Positions 11,466 through 23,897 of a stretch of 64,000 nt of DNA are shown piece after piece; position 1 is the first letter of the stretch, and the number at the start of each line of letters is the position of its first letter. Position numbers and translations under genes: made by a program. The notes beneath the pieces are model-generated. The model made no database searches, was not told the origin of the DNA, and saw only the letters and a program-made list of their open reading frames with translations. Where the stretch lies: contig JAIWND010000018.1 in assembly GCA_025330725.1 (NCBI GenBank), positions 434,001 through 498,000 of the forward strand, written 5' to 3'. This stretch comes from Chlamydoabsidia padenii (taxonomy: Eukaryota > Mucoromycota > Mucoromycetes > Mucorales > Cunninghamellaceae).

Positions 11466-12270
11466 TAGTCCCCTCCCTCTTTGTTTTTTTTTTCTTAAAA
11501 AAACTACATAGCATACATTCATAATATACATATACCGATTCTTTATATCAAATTACTGTCTCATTTATATCAATAAAACATTAGTTTTTTTTAAAAAAAA
11601 AGAAAAAGAAAAACACAATCATTTGCCTTATATTGGTTTTGGATAAACGGCATTCTCTTTTGGATGTGTGGTCTGGGTGATCTTAATATCAACGATTACA
11701 AGTTCTTTTGTCGTTGTTGCATGAATAAACTTATATGTTCAAATCCCGACGCAGACAGGAATGCCCGACTTGACGGTTAAGTATCTACTTTTCTTACAAA
11801 TGACATGTAAAAGTCATCACAAGTCTGGACTGACTGACACAAGGGTCTTGGAGCTTGTCTTTTGCGGTGAAGTATGTTGGAAATAGGCTATAATGTCCAC
11901 ATGGCTAATTTAACCATTAGCATCCGTTGACAATGGAGCGGGTAGAGCCAAATCTTAGTAGAGGCCATGCAGTATCTGATTTTGAAATTCAAATCTCGAC
12001 TTTGGGCGGGTGAATTATTTTGGCCGTCGATTTCAGGGATCGTTCGAACCTATTGGGATTTCACATTTCATAAAATCATAAACCTTTAGAGTAGAATCAA
12101 AGTATGTATGACCGAGTTCCTTTTGTTTATAACCCTCTTCCATCATATAAAATGTGCAGCCCATGCAAGTTGCCTTATTGGTGTCTTACAAGTCCACTCC
12201 CAGATTAACATTAAACCTATACATATTATATATACTACAATTGATAATTTTATTAGAGTAAACATTGTCA
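11466..12270. other. Intergenic between CK1 and separase (tail to tail)
   Basis: No gene seen. An AATAAA signal for CK1 lies near 11572. TGCATGAAT (11718-11726) stands 14 bases before TTCAAATCCCG (11738-11748), one of the clearest paired copies of the recurrent element. A weaker copy, ATTCAAATCTCG, lies near 11985-12000. Confidence 0.5.
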
Positions 12271-15200
12271 CTATTTAACATAAACTGGGATTCCATAAAC
12301 TACAGTCGAGGCACCTATATAAAGTGAATAGACAAAGAGAGAGAGAGAGAAAGAGAGTGAATATCATGATCATTTTTGTATATTGCACTTACCAATAAGA
12401 TAGGGCAGTTGACACTCATCGCGAGACAATGCGAGTGCGTCTACCAAGGATATATTTGACTTTTGTACATGTTCCCCATGAAAGAGACCCCATTTTTCCA
12501 TCATGCGTTTGCTGACTTGATCAATACTTTTGTCGGTGACGTCCCACAAGTTTGCTGCCACAGCAGGACTAAAAAGAATTGAGTTAGTTTCGTCCAGTAC
12601 TTTTTCTTCTGGTGAGGGGAGTGCCTACCTTCCTGCCAATAGATAATTCAATACATAACCATGTGGATCATATTCCCCTTGTGATTGAAGCGTGCCACTA
12701 CTACATCCCATCAATAAAGCCACTGGACACCTAGGTAGTTTTCGGATTACTTGTCCACTGATCATCGATTGTCCTGCACTATGTCCGAAATACCTTTATA
12801 AACAAAGTACGTGAGTAGATCAGATTGGAAGTAGACCTTTTTTTTTTTTTTTTTTTTTTTTTTTTCACTTACATGTATAGATCTTTTTGCATTAATACAC
12901 TTCGGCATTCCAGTTCACTAGGTTTCTTTTGCGCGACACCTTCCCAAGTATGCATCCTATATAAAACAAAAAAAAAAAAAAAGTTGATGCTTTTTTTTTT
13001 TTTTTTTTTTTTACCCTACCACATTATATTGTGTGTGTTTTTTACCTTGAGAAGAGAGTTTCGAATTTGGCTTGAGTATATTTAAGATCACCACTAGGAT
13101 TGAGGACAAAGTAAGTTCGTGATGCATCAATTTGGATGTCTTGCCAAGTGTCAGGGCTGATTTGTTGACCATAGAGGATACGATCACGTAAAAAGGAGAT
13201 ACAAGGCAGGCGGGACACCGATTGAGAGCGTAAGGATGGTAGACTTTCCAAAGGGAATTGCTGAGTATGCTTGTCAGGAATGAGAATGATATGTTCTTTG
13301 GGCAGCCGTTCGGATGTGTTGATACCCGCCAGTTTGGCTTGAGTGTGGTAGTCGACGATGGCTTGACGGACTTGTTGCACGGTGCGATCGATGATGGCGT
13401 CGGAATAATCGATGGTGATTTCGTGGCTTTCAAAGCATACCAGTAAAAAGTACACGATGTCTTCCACTTCTTGATCAGAGGGATTAGGGCCGAGTCGTAA
13501 TATCATATGTAAGATCCTGTCATTGACATCCAGTACTCGTGTGTTGTTCGTTGATGATGATGATGATCCGTATACACTTTCCGTAAGGATGTTCTTGAGA
13601 GATTGTCGGAATGAGTCTACACCTTTGTCGTATATATGATATCGGCTAGAGAAGAGTCCCTATAACAAAACAAAAAAAAAAAAATGTCAATCAGAATGTA
13701 GTCAGACTTGCCTTGCCCTTTCTTACCTTAAATCCACCTATCCATGAGCGTTCCATTTGTTCCAAGAGCTTTTTCATACGAGTGTCCAAGAGAGATCGTG
13801 TCATCCACCAATCTTCTATATCCTTCTTGAGTAGAGTCGATTTGTTGGAATGGATAGTTTCATCACTAAGCTGGATGATATCCTCGAATTCGTTAAAAGC
13901 TTGTTCATAAGAAATGTCGCAGTTGGCACCATTGGGATATCGACGGCGGCGGCGTTCATCAGCACGGTTAAGAGGTAGTTTGACAACAAGAGGAGGTTCA
14001 CCAGCACGATATTGAGCCACCACCATTTCCTGAAGATCGACATCGATGGAGAGAGAACACACAGTCCAGTGACAAGGCAGAATGTCGATAAAGTAGGTTT
14101 GGAATTCCGCATCATCCAGATCATGTTCTTGTTGGTAGGCATGGCGAAGATTCATGAGATGTGATCGTGTTCGTTCGGGAATACGTGATAAAGGTCGTCT
14201 GTCGTCTTCTTCGATCTCCATTGTATCCGCCTCGATGGGTTTGGGCCACGTAAGGTTGCTTGACATGGAAGGAAGATGAATCATGAGTTTATGGTCCAGG
14301 CAGTGTTGCATTTCGCGCCGTAAGCCAACTGATTTCGCCATTTCCAGATAGAAGCCACTAAGACCAGCATAATTGTTGACGAGGATGCTTTCACCAATAG
14401 ACGCCTGGTTTTTAAGGAACATGGCCGACCCTGCATCATAACATAGCCTTGCCACAAACGATACTTTTTCGATCCTTGCACATTTACGATGAGTTGTCAA
14501 GATACGTTCCAGAGCTTGTGTCACACCATCCCGGATAAGTCGAAGTGTGTGGCCTGCCTTGGATCGATTCACCATTTGAGGGCGACGTTGTGAAGATAGA
14601 CGTAAAGGAGGTAAGGCCATTACTACATCAATACAAGATAATAGTTCGTTAGTACCACTTATATTCATATCCTTGCCGTTCCATTACCATTGTTTTCCAT
14701 AAAAGTCAAATTGGTATGATTCTTGAGTTCATCCTTTACAATCATCAGGCGGATTTGAGCACTGGTCGCCTTCAGCAGATCCTAAATGATATAAAAGAGG
14801 TTGAGTACCAAGCAAATTGTATAGTGATTCATTATCATACCTCCTTTGTTTCCATCACCGCATGTTCCTCAAATCCTTGGAGTATCCTAAACGCATCAGA
14901 GAGTAATCCTTTTCTTGCCAGGACGAGAGCCTTGAGAGCAGCATTTTCACCTTGTTTGGCTAAAAGTGATTGACATTCATACTGACCATCATCTAAAATA
15001 AAAAGAAAAGAGGTATCTATAAAAATGATCATCGTCACTGTCTCTTCTATATTACCTTGTAATCCAGTTTCCGAAATTTGTACATCACGAGCCAGAGCCA
15101 CTTGTTGTTCAAAGTGTTCATCACTAGATCAAAAGAAAGCAACATAGGTTAGCAATGAGACTTTTGTGTACATTCATTTTTACCTTTCAGATAGTTTTTC

Positions 15201-18200
15201 CAGTGTGACAATGTAAACAGGGTCCATCATTTGTTGTAGTAGATCATCAACAACCGTATATGATTCCAAAGCAGCATCCAGGTAGTTTTGACTTGAATCC
15301 ATGTTGGCAACAGCAAATCGCATCTGAGCATCTTCTCTTAAATAAGTCGGACCCTAATATCAAATGTCAATACCATCTTTTTTTTTTTTTCTTTCTTTCT
15401 TACCTTTGGTTGGATTTCATTTGCCGTTTCCAGATAAGATTTACTCTTGTCAATTTGATCCGTTCGGAGATAAGAATCACTGAGGAGCAGGAGGAATTGA
15501 TACATCATGGCATTCGATTTGACACGTTCAGCAAGTTGACGACCTTGTAAAAGATAGTATTGTGCATCGCGCCAGGTACCACGAGTCATATGCAAGTGAG
15601 CCAATCGCTGCAAGCATACACTCATTTTCTAAATTAAAGTAGAAAGGTTAATTGAAATGGTGTTTTTTCATCATCCTGTTTTTTTTTTTCAAGTATACAT
15701 ACCATTGCTACTGTCCATTGATATTCTTTGAAGAGCAGGTCAGAGGCGGCTATGGATGTCTGATCTGAGGTTTTTCGAGCATTTGCTTTGTTATCCACCA
15801 AAAAGATATTGTCACTGGGATTGACTCGTGTGCGTTTCTTGATGGATCGTAAGAATTCGCTCAAAACTTGATAGCATGATGTTGCATCTGATATTGCCGT
15901 GTCCAAAGATTCCTATATAATCATCACAAGTCAGTTAGTTTATATTTTGATCATCCAATAGCACTTTCTTACCTTGTAGAGTGAGATGGTTGATCTGGCA
16001 AGATGGCAGTCGGAGATCATAAATGATTTGATAGCATGTTGTTTCATAGATCGCAGAGATTTGTTAGCAGTAGTACCTTGTTCTTCATCATTTTCCCAAG
16101 TAGTTCTGGCATTGTTAAAGGTAGTTTGACTGATAATAATAATAGCAATTAAAAGAGACATGAGATTCACATATTGTAATAGTAGACATTATGTATCTTA
16201 CCCTTGATCATAACAGCCCATGGTCGAGAGATGTTGAGAGCACTGCACTAAGTAGTGTAATTCAGCTTGAATTGAGCTACACTGTTTATCCAGAATGTAT
16301 TTGACCTTTGCAAATTCCAAGTTGGCCTTTCCAGAATAGCCAAGATCCGAATAAAGTCGCCCAATATCAGTTGTGATAATGACAGAATCTATAAAGAGAT
16401 GGCCAAAAGGTTGTTAATGCAATCATTCTGTGCAATATCGACATTACCTGATACATGATCCACCGATGATTCGCGCAATCCATTATTCAATTTAAGCAAC
16501 AGACGCATGGTGTTGATATGAAGTGTCGAATGGCCAATGAGGTTAAATAGATCAGCAAGAAGACCTAGATATAAAGATATTAGTATAAGGTTTTTGATTT
16601 GTATCTGATTCCACTTACGTAAATGATCATATAAGCCGTCCAGATCATCGACTTCCCTGCATACTTGTTCCAGGTCTTCCTTCATGGTCGGAGCTTTAAA
16701 AATATAAGAAGAAGGTTAGTTGTTTGTTGTATTGCCTTATCCATCTACTTACATGCTGATGATAGTGGATTCACTTTTTTAAGTATCTTTCCCCAATGGT
16801 GAAGTGCCATGACAAAGTTTTTAGTTGATATTTCATTCAGTTCACGGCGGAGAATACCAAGCCAGGAGCATGTTAAAGCCAAATAATGTCGTCTGTAAGT
16901 CAACAAATTGGTATCATACCCAAAGTCCTGTATAAAAGTAAAAAGATAAAGAGGTACGAGTCAGGGCAGATTCTTTGGTGTAAAAACAACAACAACAACA
17001 ACAATATTACCTTGTACTTTAACAGCTCTTGTGCTTCGAGGACAAGGTTGATAGCCGAGCGGATCGCATTGTCACCAGCAAGTCCATTTGCATGAATCAT
17101 TCGTACTTTGGCCAACAGAGTTCTATATATTGTAATCACAGGTTAGTTAATTCTCTGTCTAAAAAACATCATCCCTTCCTTACCTAGCTCGACGTATGGA
17201 GTATTGTTCTGCCGAATAATGTCGTAGTAGATGGCCAATGAGGACATTTTGTTCCTTCACCAGATTAAGTCGAGGGGAGAGTAGAAGCAACACCTTGAGT
17301 TCACATTCATAGAGCACACATTTCTGAATAGGTGTGATCATCGATAAATCCATAATGTCTGTTGATAAAGTTTTCTGTTCATGGTCGGTAAAGGAGGAGC
17401 GAATGAATCGGTCCATTAATTTCGGCACAAAAGGTTGCTTTTCCACCATTTTTGATAAAGTCATTTGATCCGAACCCGTAGTGAAAAGTCCAATGGTTGC
17501 AGGAGGAACTCGTCGAAGAGCCATACGGTATGCATTGACAGCCCCCTAAAAAGAAAGAAAAAGTGTGATTAGCTTGTTAATTATCCTCCCCCCCTTTACT
17601 ACTTACTTCAAAGTCCCCATTCTTTTGACAACAAGTACCAAAGACTTCATATCGTTTAGCAAGTTGTAATTTGCCAGCATCAGAATTCGTACGCCCCAAA
17701 TCCTTTTCCAGTAGAGAGCATGCTTTGCGTAAAGGATAGACAGCACTGGACAGAGAGTTGAGAGTGACCATTTCAGCACCTAGAGTATAATAGGTTGCAG
17801 AAATCCATCGATAGCCAGCCGAGAAACCATGATCAGAGCACAGTTGTTCAGCAGTAGCAAGGTAATCATAGGCCTGATAGTATGTGTTTTCGTTCTTCGC
17901 GTCGTAGTGCATCTTTGCCAAAAGAATCATGACATCCACAAAAGTCAACATCATGTTTGTTGGAGACACTGCTGATTTCGATTCACTATCAACCCAACCC
18001 TTGTAAAAAGTAAAATAGTGAGTATCTTAATCACATTCATAATATCATCCCACCCCTCCTTTTATATATTACCATTTTCTTGACCAGGACAAGATTGAGC
18101 GGTAGTAACGTGCTACATTGTTGAAGAGTTGATGCCATTGCCTCCATGTGTTGGTCCCATTCATTAGGAGATGATGGTAATTGTGGTTCGTTCGGACAAT

Positions 18201-20366
18201 CATCAATGCTGCTGTTGTTGCTTGGTGCTTGTTGTTGACGTTGTACTATTTCCCATAGTCGATTACTGCTATGACGGAAGACGTGTATACTTTTGCAAAG
18301 TTTCATCAGGGCGTGTTCGGTGTAGCTGTTGTTGGGAATACCGTTCTTTTGCATGATATTAACGATTGTTTGAATGTAGGTATCGATATTCGTAAATAAG
18401 GCGTTAATGTCGGCATCTACAATCAATGTAACGTTTAGTTATTCAAATGTGCTTTGTTTCAAAGGAAGAGGATTCACTTACAAGAGTTGCTAGCAGCCAT
18501 CTGATCCATTTGCACCGCACAAAGAGACAAATTTGCATGAATAGCGTAGGCAACATGATAGTATTCTTGAGTGGAAGATACTTGGAGAGCTTTTCCCAAT
18601 TGTAGAATTATGGATTGGAAGCCTGAAACAGCACCAGAGTAGCTTCTTGCCTGAAAGATATAGATAAAACAAAAGACAATGTTAGTTATCCACTATCATC
18701 AAAACATGATGCCCCTTACCTTTCGAGATACATAAGCATAGTATTCGCAAAACACAAAGTATGCTTCCATGTCGGCCTGGTTTTGGAATGTTGGTTGAAC
18801 AGTTTGTAAAAGATCACTGCAGTGTTTTTGAAGATGGTTATATTTCACTAGTAAAGCAAGATGATTCATCAGTATATCATTTCCATGTGTGTGGAGGAGG
18901 GAATCTTACCTTGCGAGGCCGACTTTTCATAGTTGACGCCAATATTGACAAACTGTTCGCATAGTGCACGGAGTGATATCATATCAGTGTAAGCAGCCGA
19001 TCGCAGAGCAATGATTTGTATGGATACCGATTGGAATGGATCATCTACAAAAAGAAAAGAAAAAAGAATGATGTAAGCGAATACAAATTCCAAAGAATGT
19101 TATCATACTTACCAAAGGCTATTTGTTTCTTTACTGTCTTTGTCAAATGTCGCTGAAGCAAATCAAACTGCTTTTTAGCCAAAACAGCATCATACATCAT
19201 CAGATGTTTACACCAATCAATAAAGTTACCAGGGCGATCCAACAGAATAGACAGATACTAGTTGATATATACATATAAATAAAAAGTATTAGTTCTCGTC
19301 AAGTTCATTTACCAACCCAAGTCTTTACCTTGACCATAACACCATCGTTAATATCACACCAAGATCGAATGACACTCATTTGATAAGCCAGCACCAAAAG
19401 TATGATACTACGATCGTTAGTTTTCGGGTCCAGAGGAAAGGTGAACAGATCAGCATACTTGAGAATCATATCTTCTTCCCAAGAAGTCATCGAAGAAGGT
19501 CGACCACCCACTAATACGACCGTCACCTCCGATGATTGTTGTTGTTGTTGCTGATGTCCGATCAAAGAGCCCATGGTCTGTTGATGATTAGGATATTCTG
19601 TTAAAACACCCTTGTTGCGTGACGATCCACCAGGAGAAGAGGAAGGTGATATGTGAGTTTTGTTGTTGTTACTGGATCTGGTGGTATTGTTGTTGAATCC
19701 AAAGTTACGTTGTTGTGAATCTGCTAATGGTGATGACGTTGCAGTACCAGTAGTCAAGTTGAGAGTGAGATTCTTATCAAGCTGTATTCTTTCAATACTA
19801 GCCAAGTGTATCCTGAATTTACGTAGTTCTTCTAATGCTCGTGCCCACTAGATAGGAAAAAAAAAACAAAGAGTAAGTTTAAACAGTTTCATTCCAGTCT
19901 TTATTTTTATATTTTGACTTACTTCACCAAGATCGACCAGTTTCCCAATTAGATTAGAAGTGGTCTTTTCAATATCCAAAGGTTTCAAAGGTGCATAGGC
20001 CTTCATGTGTTTGAGAGCCGCGGTAGCATAAAAAGATGTATCAATGAGACAGTGTTTGATAGTGTTAATGTGCCTTGCTGGTTCCGGATTATTGTTGTTG
20101 TAGTTATTGTCGTGCCTCCATTCTTTGAATCGTTTAAGAGTTTCAATGTTTTGATTGACAATACGCATCGCCAGTGGAGCCAATACTTTTGCCTTGGTTT
20201 TGAATTCTTGACGAGTAGGAGGTGGTGTTGTACGTCGCTTTAAAGATTCCAGATCAGGTTGGAAGGGTTCCAGAATCGTTTGTTTCACAGAAGTCGCTAA
20301 AACATCATTACACTTTGTGAAATCCTTCAAGGAAGTCAAAAGAGCATTTGGTGAAGAAGGTGGCAT
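12271..20366 (-). CDS. ESP1: Separase (clan CD cysteine protease, Esp1/Cut1)
   Basis: Rebuilt as 27 exons: 20366-19923, 19847-19329, 19257-19113, 19044-18910, 18847-18720, 18650-18482, 18416-18073, 17999-17607, 17545-17184, 17122-17011, 16927-16753, 16693-16619, 16564-16448, 16388-16202, 16129-15973, 15912-15703, 15628-15404, 15353-15184, 15123-15056, 14992-14841, 14781-14688, 14622-13727, 13659-13046, 12956-12873, 12793-12629, 12568-12393 and 12314-12271. Every join keeps frame, giving 2119 residues, the size of human separase. The C-terminal protease domain has WWMTRSLLDTRMKKLL, SWIGGFKGLFS, the histidine motif YFGHSAGQ (about residue 1996) and the cysteine motif LLMGCSSG (about 2022), ending PYLIGASTVVYGIPVYVK. 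The long helical N-terminal part is the expected TPR-like superhelix (for example RLYSDLGYSGKANLEFAKV). Family knowledge: separase cuts the cohesin kleisin Scc1/Rad21 at anaphase and is held by securin. The second glycine of the usual GHG is serine here. Confidence 0.94.
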
Positions 20367-20663
20367 TAGTTGTCTGTTCCACAATCCACGTCAATCGATG
20401 ATTAGAGATTTATGTAGAGGAAGAAGAGAAGCGAATTTAAATCCACCACCACTGTTTATATTTTATTAAAATGCCGCTACGCGCGGTAGTATTCAAATTC
20501 CGATAGGTACCTGAATTTGAAGAGAGTTCTTTATTAAACAAGGTAGATAACATAAAGTAAAAACATAATACACTACACTATAAATACATATATAAGGAAG
20601 GGAGTGTGGGAGGTAAAATTAAGACAGAAGAGATAAAAAAGGGAGGCTGTGATGAATAGAGAA
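20367..20663. promoter_or_regulatory. Separase promoter region
   Basis: Just under 300 bases between the separase start and the tail of the next minus-strand gene. It contains the near-palindrome CTACGCGCGGTAG (20477-20489), which includes ACGCG, the core of the MluI cell-cycle box bound by MBF-type factors in fungi. It is followed within a few bases by ATTCAAATTCCG, a weak copy of the recurrent element. Cell-cycle control of separase through this site is inferred, not shown. Confidence 0.5.
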
Positions 20664-21206
20664 TCACCCTTTTTGTTTCCACCCGCCGCTTTTCTTCATC
20701 CGGGACATCCATTGCTTGACAAACGAAGCCCACTTCATTTCCCGCGTTTCACCAGGCACTACGTCCGGCAACTGATCGAGCCATTGACGTAGTTGCTGAG
20801 AATCAGATTCTTGTTGGATTTGTTTCTGCATCTGTGGACTGATAGGTGGCGGGGCTGACAAGACGGCAAAGAAGTCGTCAGGTAAAATATCATCGTCGAG
20901 GTCGCCCAAAAAGGAAGAAGTCATAGTGTCTGCTGATAAGGTGGATTGTTGAAGTTTCTCGAGTAGCGAGTCCAGTTCAGGGCGAGTCAGGTCACCGTCA
21001 AAAGTAAAAGAGGCTTCTGGGTACCTTTTGTTTGCTTCCGATTGCCGTTCATCTCGATTCATTTCTTCATGCCAGTCGACAGGGGATGGAGGTTTCTTGG
21101 TGGGTGTGCTGGATAGTTTTGGTGTGGGTGACGCAGATGGAAAGAAGATGGGTGATGGAGTATTGATAGTATTGTTGGACCAATCTGGTGCAGATGAATG
21201 AGTCAT
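20664..21206 (-). CDS. Uncharacterised acidic, largely disordered protein
   Basis: One open exon of 180 residues. The N-terminal third is rich in serine, threonine and proline (SPIFFPSASPTPKLSSTPTKKPPSP) and looks disordered. The middle is acidic (FLGDLDDDILPDDFFAVL), a pattern that can serve as a short interaction or activation motif. The C-terminal third is likely helical with a tryptophan-rich, basic end (LRQWLDQLPDVV, MKWASFVKQWMSRMKKSGGW). I do not recognise a family. It is read divergently from the dynein light chain gene 185 bases away, and the recurrent element TTTCAAACCCCG (21300-21311) lies between the two starts. The length of the uninterrupted frame, its sensible start and the promoter context support a real gene. 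Confidence 0.6.
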   Translation of the reverse strand: MTHSSAPDWSNNTINTPSPIFFPSASPTPKLSSTPTKKPPSPVDWHEEMNRDERQSEANKRYPEASFTFDGDLTRPELDSLLEKLQQSTLSADTMTSSFLGDLDDDILPDDFFAVLSAPPPISPQMQKQIQQESDSQQLRQWLDQLPDVVPGETREMKWASFVKQWMSRMKKSGGWKQKG

Positions 21207-21390
21207 GGTAATGGAGGAAAGAAGGAAGGAAAGAAAGAAAAGAGTTTAATTCAGTTCAAATTGCACTTTTCGATCAGGTGAACTTTTTTGGTTGCAGAAT
21301 TTCAAACCCCGTCTTTTCTTTTTGTGTGTCCTTTTCTCTCGTTCTTTTCATTCATCTCCCTTTGTTCCTTAATCTACTACATCTACAACA

Positions 21391-22110
21391 ATGGACGCCA
21401 AATCATCTACGCAAAGCCAACCAACCTCTGGTCATGACGTAAGTAGAATTAACAAGATAAAATCACTAATACATGGACTGATTTTTATTTCTTTTTCTTT
21501 TTTCTTTACTTAGGACAAACAAAAGTTTAATCCAGAAGAAATGACCGCCATCATCAAAGAAGTAAGTATCCAAAAAAGAAAAAACACGACAAGAAAGAAA
21601 GAAAGTTTATCCAACGACTCGAGGGTCATTTAAAAATCAATGAAGCTCTTTGTATGAAACCGACTCACCATGTTTATTACTTTGATAGACAGTTGAAAAC
21701 ACTATTCAGGACGCCGAATACTCACATAGCAAGGTGCCGTCTTGGAATGCGACCATTGTGGAAACCTGTTTAAAAAAACTTCGCTCTACCAACAACAATT
21801 ATAAATTCATTGGTAAGGAAAACGTGATTTACTTACAGGAATGACCTCTTTATCCACTCACACATTGTTTTTGGATCCTGGTTTTTAGTGACTTGTGTCA
21901 TCATGCAAAAGAATGGGGCCGGGTTTTATGCTGGTAGCTCTGTTTATTGGGATAACATCCATGATGGTAAGTCAAGAAAAAAAAAAAAGGAAGGAGGTTG
22001 TTTGTCATGAAGTACTTCATATTTGATTTGATTTCTTAGGTAGTGCAAGCTATCGACATGAAACCAAGTCTCTCTATGCTATCACCAATGTGTTTGCCCT
22101 TAGTGTATAG
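21391..22110 (+). CDS. Tctex-type dynein light chain (DYNLT1-like)
   Basis: Five exons, 21391-21438, 21514-21561, 21689-21812, 21889-21966 and 22040-22110, give 122 residues, close to the 113 of human DYNLT1. The C-terminal half is typical of the family: [17 protein letters not shown], then [38 protein letters not shown] and [13 protein letters not shown]. Family knowledge: the light chain forms a dimer that binds the intermediate chain of cytoplasmic dynein and helps attach cargo or stabilise the motor. The N-terminal 16-residue exon is low in conservation, as is usual. The start is supported by the short pyrimidine-rich leader in front of 21391. Confidence 0.92.
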
Positions 22111-22598
22111 TTTATAGGAAGGGGATTTTGCTTTACTCTAGTAGTTATATACATATCTTTATATCATCAATAAAAACTGTCTATAAAAGAATGGTCTTTG
22201 GTTTTAATCAAAGGAGGGGGGAAGGAGGGGTATCTAATTTAAGGAGGTTTATGATATATTATGATTATGGGGATAAATATCCAGTAAAACTGAACTTTGA
22301 TCGTTTATATACGATGGGTAACTAGACTAAAAAAAAACAATGTAGTGGAGGGGAGCGGGAATTGATACCTAGTGTAGATAAAAGGGCAGATTTCAAAAGC
22401 CAAGTTGTCTATTGTGCCAATGGAATCGACTGATCCGGTATTGCCGCTAATGCTACGTTGCGAGAGAATTTGACAGATCCATTGTTCTATACCGAGCACA
22501 GCTATGGTATCAAAATTCAAATCCCGCGGAGTGACGGATTAAAATCCAACTGGATCATTTTTCACCTCTTGTTCTTTCTTTCTTTCTCTCTTTCTTTC
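22111..22598. other. Intergenic with recurrent-element copy
   Basis: Holds an AATAAA signal for the dynein light chain (near 22170) and, in front of the hydrolase gene, ATTCAAATCCCGCGG (22515-22529), a strong copy of the recurrent element about 75 bases upstream of the ATG. A TTTC-rich tract (about 22572-22596) leads into the start codon. No gene is supported. Confidence 0.5.
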
Positions 22599-23050
22599 AT
22601 GATGATACCCAGTAGTCCATATTTGATATTTGCATTTATCTTGGTAATATTTGGCACGAAGAATGGTCGAAAGATATGTAAGTGGAACCAAAAAAATAAA
22701 TAATGACAGGCGAAAAACTAACTCTTTGGATAACAAAGTAACTCAGCGTGGGATACCCCTGGTACGTGAAGCTGCTTTGTATATTCCTTATTCCATTCGA
22801 CGCAGGTGCTTCCGTTATGTCTTTGGCCTACCTCTCCCGATACTCAAGACATTGGTGGACGTGGGTTTGAAACCTTTGGGTCGTGAAAAATCCTGGATCC
22901 GGCCTCAAGTCATCTCACCACATACTACTGCTCACTGGATCGGTCAAGAATGGGAAACACCAACAATTGATCTGGATCTCATTATTCTGTTTTTCCATGG
23001 TAATAACACCTGTGTTGATATTACAACCCATGACTTACTCTTCCCCCTCC

Positions 23051-23082
<32 letters not shown>

Positions 23083-23897
23083 CCTTAGGCGGGGTGTTTA
23101 CTACTGGCAACAGCACAATCTATATGCAGATGTTCATGACCATCTTGACTAGGTTGAATCAACGACACGGAATAAAAGCAAGGATCTTTTCGGTGGATTA
23201 CCCTTTGGCACCTGCTCATCCTTATCCTCAAGCCCAAGAATCTTGTCTCGAAGCCTATCAATACCTTGTCCATACCCTCTCCATTAGTCCTTCAAGAATC
23301 ATTCTAGGTAATTAGTAGGGGTGGGGAAGGTAACAGTAGGTCAGTGTCTCACTAACTTTGTTTCGTGTGGGGGTGGGGTGGGAAACAGCGGGTGACTCGT
23401 CAGGTGGGAATCTCGTAGCCACTCTCTTACTCAATCTATGCGACCAACGAACGAAACGACATCAAGAATCCTTACCGCCATTACCTCAACCTGCTGGCGG
23501 TGTATTGGTTTCACCTTGGGTCAATCTCACCACCAACTCACCCTCAACGACCACTAACGAGACATACGATGTATTAAGCGCCAGGAATCTCGCCAAACAT
23601 ACCTCTGCCTATCTCTCTCACGACGAACTAACGCACCCGATGGTCTCCCCAGTCTATGGCTCCTATGTAGACGTGACCTGTCCACTCTTGGTGACTTGCT
23701 CGGATCACGAAATCTTCCAATATGATATCTTGAAGTTTATTGATCAGGCTCGACAAGACAAGGTCCATGTGGAGGTGCTCAATCGGCAGGATCAACCTCA
23801 TAACTGGATCGTGGAACCTCTCCTGGCCACAAGCATGGATATATGGAAGCAGGATGTTGCTAAAGTCACGGATTGGATGGTGGGATGTATCATTTAG
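22599..23897 (+). CDS. HSL-family alpha/beta hydrolase with N-terminal membrane anchor
   Basis: Four exons, 22599-22677, 22739-22999, 23089-23307 and 23389-23897, give 355 residues. The first exon supplies a hydrophobic segment (YLIFAFILVIFG) that can be a signal anchor; its GTAAGT donor and the CTAAC branch site before the acceptor at 22738 support the join. The family motifs follow: FFHGGVF (oxyanion HGG), VDYPLAPAHPYP, AGDSSGGN with the nucleophile serine, VSPWVNL, and the aspartate and histidine in CSDHEIF and QPHNWI. This order is that of the hormone-sensitive-lipase group, which includes steryl acetyl hydrolase Say1 and arylacetamide deacetylase. A membrane-bound deacetylase or esterase on the ER is likely. 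The natural substrate cannot be told from sequence. Confidence 0.88.

Noticed and set aside
11719..11748. tRNA-like B-box: TTCAAATCCCG resembles the T-arm of a tRNA or a tRNA-derived SINE
   Set aside because: No complementary stem, A-box or cloverleaf could be found at this or other copies, and the flanks are not alike between copies as SINE copies would be.
12370..12392. Separase ending in ...LIGKCNIQK
   Set aside because: This is read-through of the last intron; splicing to 12314-12271 gives the conserved ...VVYGIPV end.
14623..14687. MNISGTNELLS as a separate start within the separase region
   Set aside because: These codons lie in a 65-base intron with GTAATG, TACTAAC and TAG signals; splicing it out joins separase exons in frame.
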